Of a stretch of DNA of 11,514 bases, positions 8,034-11,514 are shown in pieces. The stretch is from an uncultured Lachnospiraceae bacterium (lineage in GTDB: Bacteria > Bacillota > Clostridia > Lachnospirales > Lachnospiraceae), in NCBI GenBank assembly GCA_900550235.1, contig URRQ01000053.1, positions 1-11,514 on the forward strand. The letters run 5' to 3'. Under the pieces are notes generated by a model. It was not told where the DNA came from, did not search any database, and saw nothing but the letters and a program-made list of their open reading frames with translations. Both the position numbers and the translations under genes were made by a program. Numbering within the stretch: the first letter of the stretch is position 1; each line of letters begins with the position of its first letter.

Positions 8034-8085
8034 ACCGAAGTCCCCTTTTCATTTTGTACACTTTGTACAGATTATCGTCTTCGGT
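8034..8085 (-). other. Inverted repeat in the predicted chvE leader
   Basis: ACCGAAG (8034-8040) and CTTCGGT (8079-8085) are perfect 7-base arms 38 bases apart. They enclose the tandem TGTACA operator. Transcribed from the proximal promoter, the 5' arm would begin about 3 bases into the mRNA, so the leader could close into a long-range stem. Inside it, TGTAC/GTACA can form a smaller hairpin. Confidence 0.45.
8052..8070. promoter_or_regulatory. Tandem TTTGTACA operator downstream of the proximal chvE promoter
   Basis: TTTGTACA occurs at 8053-8060 and again at 8062-8069, a 9-bp period. Because TGTACA is itself palindromic, the pair also reads as TTGTAC-N5-GTACAG. It lies about 18-36 bases downstream of the predicted start of transcription, a position from which a repressor would block elongation or promoter clearance. 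Confidence 0.6.
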
Positions 8086-8094
8086 CGCTTTCGT

Positions 8095-8123
8095 TATATA
8101 CATATTAACCCTATTATTTTCAA
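8095..8123 (-). promoter_or_regulatory. Proximal promoter of the chvE-mmsA-mmsB-araR operon
   Basis: On the minus strand TTGAAA (8123-8118) and TATATA (8100-8095) are 17 bp apart. An overlapping alternative, TTGTAT (8130-8125) with TAATAT (8107-8102), also has a 17-bp spacer. Transcription would start near 8088 and give a leader of about 124 bases before chvE. Confidence 0.65.
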
Positions 8124-8177
8124 AATACAATCCCTATTTTTTTCACTCTTGTCCTGTTCTTGTATTGTTTTTCACAG

Positions 8178-8202
8178 CTTGTACAGTACCAATATGTACA
8201 AG
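8178..8202. promoter_or_regulatory. AraR-like operator with long inverted repeat
   Basis: CTTGTACA (8178-8185) and TGTACAAG (8195-8202) are perfect 8-base arms with a 9-base spacer. The left arm also pairs imperfectly with GTACCAA (8186-8192), giving the tight form TTGTAC-A-GTACCAA. Two alternative right halves lie 10 bp, or one helical turn, apart. The site is upstream of the proximal promoter and downstream of the distal one. Confidence 0.6.
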
Positions 8203-8274
8203 TTTGGTCTTTTGACACACGCAAATTCATGTTTTCTCTAGAAACCTTTTAGTTTTTGTTCATTTTGCCATATC

Positions 8275-8303
8275 ATTATAGATTTTGCTAAAAAAGTGTA
8301 CAA
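8275..8303 (-). promoter_or_regulatory. Possible distal promoter of the chvE operon, with an operator half in its -35 box
   Basis: On the minus strand TTGTAC (8303-8298) and a perfect TATAAT (8280-8275) are 17 bp apart. The -35 box is itself a TTGTAC half-site (TGTACA 8297-8302) and abuts the U-tract of the preceding terminator. If used, it gives a leader of about 300 bases. Which of the two promoters dominates cannot be told from sequence. Confidence 0.5.
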
Positions 8304-8339
8304 AAAAACGGCTGAAATTTTGTTAATTTTCCCAACCGT
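8302..8339 (-). terminator. Rho-independent terminator of the dgkA-ubiB operon
   Basis: On the minus strand ACGGTTG (8339-8333) pairs with CAGCCGT (8314-8308) using one G-U pair. An inner AT-rich stem adds support, and TTTTTTT (8308-8302) follows at once. It begins 10 bases after the stop codon of the small membrane protein gene and separates the two operons. Confidence 0.88.
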
Positions 8340-8349
8340 CTTTCTACTC

Positions 8350-8613
8350 TTATTCTTCATTGTTTGATGGTTTTTGTTCTTCTGCTTCCTCTGCTGCCGC
8401 TTCTTCATCAAGGCGACGTTCGATTTCTTTCGTTCTCTTAATGTTGTACAGTACAACTAATATGCCCAATACGACAAATACTGTTCCTACGATTCCATAA
8501 AACATCGGCTTTTCTGAAGTTCCTTTTATTATTCCAACAATGAGATCTCCACCCATGAATGCAATATAGGCGCCAACCATTAGCATTAACAAACTTCTAA
8601 CCTTATCATTCAT
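8350..8613 (-). CDS. Small two-helix membrane protein with acidic tail, function unknown
   Basis: I do not recognise a named family. The 87-residue product has two hydrophobic helices (about residues 6-28 and 38-57) joined by a short loop KGTSEKP, so both ends should lie on the same side. A basic segment YNIKRTKEIERR follows, then an Ala/Glu-rich acidic tail (about 70-87) likely to be helical. The ATG at 8613 is preferred over an in-frame GTG two codons earlier: AGGAGG then ends 8 bases away, against 2 for the GTG. The gene begins 36 bases after the ubiB stop, is last in the operon and is followed by a strong terminator, so it is probably real and expressed. Its context suggests a membrane-associated partner of the AarF/UbiB protein. 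A perfect AraR-like palindrome lies in its coding sequence (8443-8457). Confidence 0.75.
   Translation of the reverse strand: MNDKVRSLLMLMVGAYIAFMGGDLIVGIIKGTSEKPMFYGIVGTVFVVLGILVVLYNIKRTKEIERRLDEEAAAEEAEEQKPSNNEE
8443..8457. promoter_or_regulatory. Perfect AraR-like palindrome inside the small membrane protein gene
   Basis: GTTGTAC-A-GTACAAC is a perfect 15-bp palindrome around a central A. Its core TTGTACAGTAC (8444-8454) is identical to 8179-8189 in the chvE promoter region. It lies about 265 bp upstream of the 8178 site, a distance from which a looping contact is possible. It also encodes ordinary residues (VVLYN), so chance is not excluded. Confidence 0.5.
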
Positions 8614-8649
8614 CGGCACTCCCTCCTTTCCTTATTCTAAAAATATGTT

Positions 8650-10233
8650 CTATTTTTTTGAAAAAATGTGTTTCAAAAATACATACATAACAATTCCAAA
8701 TGCGATCAGATAACCAAATGCTCCGAGCGCCGGAATCCCCCAAATCTTCGGTGACATATTCGTAGTACAAATGATACTGGAACTGATCAAAAGCGCCATC
8801 ACCCACAATCCCATCACTACATTACGAACAAGCCTCCTAAGAAGCCTTTCCAGCTCCAACGAAGCATGCAGATCCAAATTAATCTTCGTCTGTCCTTTTA
8901 GATATCCTTGCAGAATATCCGAAATCAAAGAAGGAATATTGATTGCTTTATAAATGGAATTATAAAGTGTTTTCCCTCCATTTCGAAGCTCCTGCATCCA
9001 ATCCCATTCCTTCAAACGTTTTCCCGCCATATGACGGGCTGCAATCGCTACCATATTCAAATTCGGAGAAAGCGCTACAAGTACTCCCTCCATATGTGTC
9101 AATCCTCTTGCAAGCATTGTCAAACCATGAGGCATAATAATCTTATTTTCTTTCATGACTTCCATAAGGCTCATGGTTACTTCCGCAATATCGATTTTTC
9201 CCATATCTGTTGTTCCATATTTCGAAAGCAGTGTACTGATTCCTTCATACAAAATGCTCTGGTCAGGCGCCTCCTTGAACTCTCCAAGCGCAAGTACCGC
9301 ATCCTGGATCATTCCTACATCACTTACTGCAATTCCTTGAACGGCTTTTCCTATCAATTCTCTGTCTCGTTCCGTCAGACGCCCCATCATTCCCATATCA
9401 ATCCAAATAATCTTTCCATCTCGTATCTTCACATTTCCCGGGTGTGGATCTGCATGAAAAAAGCCATCATCCATAACTTGCTTGATATAGTGGTCTACCA
9501 GTTTCATTCCGATTTCTTCCAGATCATATCCATTTTCTAAAAGCCCTTTTTTATCATCAATACTATATCCTTCTATCTGCTCCATTACAAGTACGAACTG
9601 GTTCGTATATTCATGATATAACTTTGGAACTCCAACATAGGCGACTTCTTTGTTTCTCCGTGCAAATTCTTCCAAGTTTGCCGCTTCCGTGAGGAAATTC
9701 ATCTCCTCTACCGCTACATTCCATAATTCGTCCAACACCATATCCAAATCTACCATTTCTTTGATGCTGACCGGTGGAAGTAGCTTTACAGCCCGATGCA
9801 AAAGACGGACATCCCTTGCCATCGTATGATAAATCCCCTGCCTTTGAATCTTGACTACGACTTTATTCCCGTCTTTTAAGACAGCCTTATGCACTTGAGC
9901 AATTGAGGCAGAACCAATTGGCATCTTATCTAATTCCTTAAATATTTTACTCCAATGACAGCCATACGCATCTTTCAGAACTTCTTCTACCTGCGGAAAT
10001 GGCATCGGTGAAACATCTGAGCAAAGCCGCATCAGTTCATCACAATATCGTTTGGGCAATATATCTGAATGCAAAGACATAATCTGACCGATTTTAATGA
10101 AAGTAGGGCCAAGATCTTCTAAAATGAACCGCAATTTCTCAGGGGATACTCCTCGCTTAATGTTATGCTTTCGAAGTACCCCTGTAATCTCTTTTAACCG
10201 TTCTTTATATTCCTGCGATTCATTTCTGCTCAT
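8650..10233 (-). CDS. ubiB: AarF/UbiB (ABC1/ADCK) family atypical protein kinase-like ATPase
   Basis: This 527-residue membrane-bound member of the UbiB family has the full set of family motifs: KIGQ (47-50), nucleotide loop GSASIAQVH (107-115), K128 in VVVKIQ, HADPHPGNV (250-258) with catalytic D252 and N257, and metal-binding D269 in IDMGMMG. The C-terminus has two membrane helices (about 481-500 and 508-525), as in UbiB. Family members are ATPases that support ubiquinone synthesis or other isoprenoid and lipid handling. No quinone genes are in this window, and many anaerobic Clostridia lack ubiquinone, so the substrate is open. The nucleotide loop starts with Gly where many members have Ala. 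The ATG is 3 bases after the stop of the phasin-like gene, whose GAGGAAGAG end supplies the ribosome binding site. The two are probably translationally coupled. Confidence 0.92.
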   Translation of the reverse strand: MSRNESQEYKERLKEITGVLRKHNIKRGVSPEKLRFILEDLGPTFIKIGQIMSLHSDILPKRYCDELMRLCSDVSPMPFPQVEEVLKDAYGCHWSKIFKELDKMPIGSASIAQVHKAVLKDGNKVVVKIQRQGIYHTMARDVRLLHRAVKLLPPVSIKEMVDLDMVLDELWNVAVEEMNFLTEAANLEEFARRNKEVAYVGVPKLYHEYTNQFVLVMEQIEGYSIDDKKGLLENGYDLEEIGMKLVDHYIKQVMDDGFFHADPHPGNVKIRDGKIIWIDMGMMGRLTERDRELIGKAVQGIAVSDVGMIQDAVLALGEFKEAPDQSILYEGISTLLSKYGTTDMGKIDIAEVTMSLMEVMKENKIIMPHGLTMLARGLTHMEGVLVALSPNLNMVAIAARHMAGKRLKEWDWMQELRNGGKTLYNSIYKAINIPSLISDILQGYLKGQTKINLDLHASLELERLLRRLVRNVVMGLWVMALLISSSIICTTNMSPKIWGIPALGAFGYLIAFGIVMYVFLKHIFSKK

Positions 10234-10236
10234 TCT

Positions 10237-10560
10237 TTACTCTTCCTCCGGTGTCTCTTTAGCCTCTTCCGTCTGATTCAGACGGTCTTTCAATGCTTGG
10301 ATCTGCTCCGGTGTCATTCGATCAAGAAGCTCCTCTAATTCTTCCGGTGAAGTTGGTTTCACAGACACGTTCACGTTTTCCTTTACCGTCTTCTTAATAT
10401 TATGTTTCAGTTCTTCATTTAACGCTTTTCCTTGTTCTACAGTAAGCTCTCCCTTTTCTACCAATTCTTCCAACACATCTTTGGATTTTTCAGCTGTAAC
10501 TGCTACAGCGCCAATTCCTGCCAATAATAATTTTTTAATGTTCTCTCCTAATCCATCCAT
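10237..10560 (-). CDS. Phasin-like small protein encoded before aarF/ubiB
   Basis: This 107-residue protein resembles the short phasin-family proteins found beside aarF genes in Clostridia. It has an amphipathic N-terminus (MDGLGENIKKLLLAGIGAVA), then charged helical repeats (about 22-60, including KGELTVEQGKALNEEL) with coiled-coil character. A DxMTPEQIQALKDRL helix and an acidic end EETPEEE-like tail follow. No signal peptide or full membrane span is evident. It may lie on the membrane surface and cooperate with the AarF protein. A role in polyhydroxyalkanoate granules is not supported, since no pha genes are seen. The ATG at 10560 has AAGGAG 9 bases upstream. A longer in-frame reading only overlaps dgkA in another frame and gives an implausible Cys/Gly-rich N-terminus. 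It starts 17 bases after the dgkA stop. Confidence 0.75.
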   Translation of the reverse strand: MDGLGENIKKLLLAGIGAVAVTAEKSKDVLEELVEKGELTVEQGKALNEELKHNIKKTVKENVNVSVKPTSPEELEELLDRMTPEQIQALKDRLNQTEEAKETPEEE

Positions 10561-10577
10561 ATTTTTTCTCTCCTTTC

Positions 10578-10952
10578 TTAACTTAAAATCTCCCATACTT
10601 TCGGTATGAATATCACAAGACCTGCCGCTGCTGCCATGATTGCAGCAACAAGCACTGCTCCCGCCGCCGTATCCTTCGCAATCTTTGCAAGCGGCTTTCT
10701 CTCCTCCGTCACAAGATCTACAACCGCTTCTACCGCCGTATTCACAAGCTCCAGTGATAGAATTAACCCAAACAGTATAAAGCATACGCACCATTCCAAC
10801 ACAGAAATCCGAAATAAACATCCTGCTACGATCACGCAAATCATAACAAAGCAATGAATCTTCATATTCCGCTCCTTACGTATTCCGGTAAAAATTCCTT
10901 CAAATGCATAGCCAAAACTCTTATACAACGGATTCTTCTTCGGTTGTCTCAT
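10578..10952 (-). CDS. dgkA: Diacylglycerol / undecaprenol kinase (DgkA family)
   Basis: This 124-residue integral membrane kinase of the prokaryotic DAGK family has three predicted helices (about 33-50, 53-72 and 96-118). The family signature ELVNTAVEAVVD (68-79) carries the catalytic and metal-binding glutamates, and KDTAAGAV (93-100) and ERNMKIH (27-33) also match. In Gram-positive bacteria this family phosphorylates undecaprenol to recycle the cell-wall lipid carrier, while in E. coli it phosphorylates diacylglycerol. The ATG at 10952 is chosen over an in-frame GTG at 10961 because AGGAAGG lies 8 bases before the ATG and overlaps the GTG. It is the first gene of the operon with the phasin-like gene, ubiB and the small membrane protein. 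I find no clear promoter. A TATAAT lies in the palindrome at 11092-11097 (minus strand), but its -35 box is weak. Confidence 0.93.
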   Translation of the reverse strand: MRQPKKNPLYKSFGYAFEGIFTGIRKERNMKIHCFVMICVIVAGCLFRISVLEWCVCFILFGLILSLELVNTAVEAVVDLVTEERKPLAKIAKDTAAGAVLVAAIMAAAAGLVIFIPKVWEILS

Positions 10953-11018
10953 CTCTATCACCTTCCTATACGCTTATTATGCTATGATCGCACAGCAGTC
11001 ACAGCACCTCCGGCAGAT

Positions 11019-11061
11019 GCGCAACGACTTTCTGCGGTTCCGCAGAAATCGTAAGATGCGC
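11019..11061. repeat. Imperfect long hairpin with 9-bp perfect core
   Basis: TTTCTGCGG (11029-11037) and CCGCAGAAA (11040-11048) are perfect arms with a 2-base centre. Outside a one-base bulge, ACGA pairs with TCGT, and beyond a 4-base bulge GCGCA pairs with TGCGC. Together they make a long interrupted stem on either strand. There is no U-run, so it is not a typical terminator. Confidence 0.65.
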
Positions 11062-11062
11062 A

Positions 11063-11101
11063 GTGCTATAATAATCGCATCCTATGCGCTTATTATAGCA
11101 C
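11063..11101. repeat. 18-bp inverted repeat with a 3-base loop
   Basis: Arms 11063-11080 and 11084-11101 match at 17 of 18 positions (one mismatch, T11075 against G on the other arm) around CCT. Each arm contains TATAAT on one strand, so the unit might present -10 boxes in both directions. It forms the right edge of the palindromic element. Confidence 0.75.
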
Positions 11102-11141
11102 ATACACCGAAAAGGAAACTCTTATTTCTAATCATTTTCAG

Positions 11142-11166
11142 AAATTTCATAAAATTTATGAAGTTT
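11142..11166. other. AT-rich inverted repeat after the pseudogene
   Basis: AAATTTCATAA and TTATGAAGTTT pair over 11 positions with one G-U pair around AAT. It lies just downstream of the pseudogene stop on the minus strand. It could be a relic terminator, but it is AT-rich and lacks a clear U-run. Confidence 0.3.
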
Positions 11167-11172
11167 TAAGCG

Positions 11173-11399
11173 CTATAACTCTGCTTTTACCTTTCGCACT
11201 ATTTCGAGAGGTACCTCTGCCATCTCCGCAATGTCTTTCATATCCAAGCCTTTTCGCAGCATGTTTTTCACAATGATAAGCGCCTGCTCTGATTTTCCTC
11301 TCTCTCCGATTCAGTCACATATCGCAGTAATCTCTTGGAACCGGTAATCGCTCCTACCGCTATTGCCGCTTCTGTCGATATTTCTTTTTCCCGTACTTT
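11173..11399 (-). pseudogene. Frameshifted C-terminal remnant, possibly Rpn/PD-(D/E)XK transposase-nuclease family
   Basis: Two minus-strand frames give pieces of one protein end. The first reads REKEISTEAAIAVGAITG and then SKRLLRYVTESERE (to about 11298). The second, in the next frame, reads SEQALIIVKNMLRKGLDM, KDIAEMAEVPLEIVRKVKAE and L, ending at TAG 11173-11175. The second frame is closed upstream by TGA at 11313-11311. The break falls in a GAGAGAGAGG tract (about 11297-11306), where loss of one base or gain of two would explain it. The KNMLRKGLDMKDIAEMAEVP style of end resembles the C-termini of Rpn-type recombination-promoting nucleases. That family call is from memory of the style only. 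The catalytic N-terminal part is absent. Confidence 0.5.
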
Positions 11400-11419
11400 T
11401 CTTTTAGTATAGCATAGTT

Positions 11420-11442
11420 TTTCTCGAAAATGGTACGAGAAA
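11420..11442. other. Inverted repeat upstream of the pseudogene remnant
   Basis: TTTCTCG (11420-11426) and CGAGAAA (11436-11442) are perfect 7-base arms with a 9-base spacer. A TATACT (minus strand, just to the left) could be a -10 box, but no matching -35 box is seen. It may be an old operator or a chance hairpin. Confidence 0.3.
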
Positions 11443-11461
11443 TCTCAAAGAATCTCCCCAT

Positions 11462-11482
11462 AAAAAAGTGTCTCCGACACTT
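11462..11482 (-). terminator. Rho-independent terminator at the right edge, minus strand
   Basis: On the minus strand AAGTGTC-GGA-GACACTT forms a perfect 7-bp stem (11482-11466) with a 3-base loop, and the T-run continues to 11462. It most likely ends a minus-strand gene lying to the right of the window. Confidence 0.7.
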
Positions 11483-11493
11483 CAACTCCCCTT

Positions 11494-11511
11494 CCCCTCA
11501 TTCTTGAGGGG
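11494..11511. other. GC-rich hairpin at the window edge
   Basis: CCCCTCA and TGAGGGG are perfect 7-base arms around TTCT. It precedes the terminator on the minus strand. A TAA (minus strand, 11514-11512) touches its edge and might be the stop of an unseen gene. The window ends too soon to decide. Confidence 0.45.
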
Positions 11512-11514
11512 TTA

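Larger units (their letters stand above)
10962..11101. repeat. Palindromic element between 19-bp near-direct repeats upstream of dgkA
   Basis: On the minus strand ATAATAAGCGCATAGGATG (11096-11078) recurs as ATAATAAGCGTATAGGAAG (10980-10962), 17 of 19 identical and 116 bp apart. The second copy holds the dgkA ribosome binding site. Between and within them lie two strong hairpins (11019-11061 and 11063-11101) and a 9-bp direct repeat AGATGCGCA (11015-11023, 11054-11062). The density of symmetry suggests an inserted MITE-like unit or a duplicated promoter region. No gene is seen here. Confidence 0.6.

Noticed and set aside
8120..8230. Minus-strand ORF of 36 codons with a Cys-x4-Cys-x2-Cys pattern in the leader of the distal chvE promoter.
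   Set aside because: No good ribosome binding site (AAAAGG is 14 bases away), and its Cys/Tyr-rich middle is simply the translation of the TTGTAC operator repeat.
10561..10854. Long N-terminal extension of the phasin-like protein.
   Set aside because: It is the dgkA coding region read in another frame and gives a Cys/Gly-rich sequence. The ATG at 10560 has a proper ribosome binding site.
11207..11218. Perfect 12-bp palindrome AGAGGTACCTCT.
   Set aside because: It lies in the pseudogene coding stretch and does not contain the TTGTAC core of the AraR-like sites, so it is probably chance.

Overview
The window looks like chromosomal DNA of a low-GC, Gram-positive anaerobe, most likely a Lachnospiraceae-type Clostridia member. 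This is inferred from AT-rich codon use, strong GGAGG-type ribosome binding sites, consensus sigma-A-like promoters with 17-bp spacers, a lipoprotein-type sugar-binding protein, an AraR repressor of the Bacillus/Clostridia type, and a dgkA / phasin-like / aarF gene order. No marker gene fixes the species.

Layout, left to right. (1) 1-1390: a promoter, then one plus-strand gene for a cation diffusion facilitator (CDF) metal exporter, possibly a manganese exporter. It ends in a strong hairpin that also serves the converging gene. (2) 1390-2871: a D-Ala-D-Ala carboxypeptidase with its own promoter, minus strand. (3) 2899-8303: an operon read leftward, chvE - mmsA - mmsB - araR. It encodes a sugar-binding lipoprotein, a double-ATPase, a permease and an AraR-type repressor of the GntR/LacI hybrid class. 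The 385-base gap in front of chvE (7965-8349) is not empty: it holds two good promoters, a cluster of TTGTAC half-sites that resemble AraR operators, an inverted repeat in the leader, and the terminator of the preceding operon. A GC-rich hairpin sits between chvE and mmsA. (4) 8302-10952: a second leftward operon, dgkA - phasin-like - aarF/ubiB - small two-helix membrane protein, closed by a rho-independent terminator. (5) 10953-11514: a gene-poor end with a strongly palindromic element between 19-bp near-direct repeats, the frameshifted C-terminal remnant of what may be an Rpn-type transposase/nuclease, and two further hairpins at the window edge.

How the genes work together. The lipoprotein ChvE captures a monosaccharide outside the cell, MmsB carries it across the membrane, and MmsA hydrolyses ATP. 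AraR, made as the last product of the same mRNA, probably represses that mRNA by binding the TTGTAC sites until sugar is present, which would be a negative feedback loop. The hairpin after chvE probably raises binding-protein output over MmsA/MmsB. The second operon deals with membrane lipids: DgkA recycles undecaprenol or diacylglycerol, and the AarF/UbiB ATPase and its small partners act at the membrane on lipids or isoprenoids not yet defined.

The most interesting signals are the operator architecture around chvE, including a perfect 15-bp palindrome inside the neighbouring operon's last gene, and the palindromic element upstream of dgkA.
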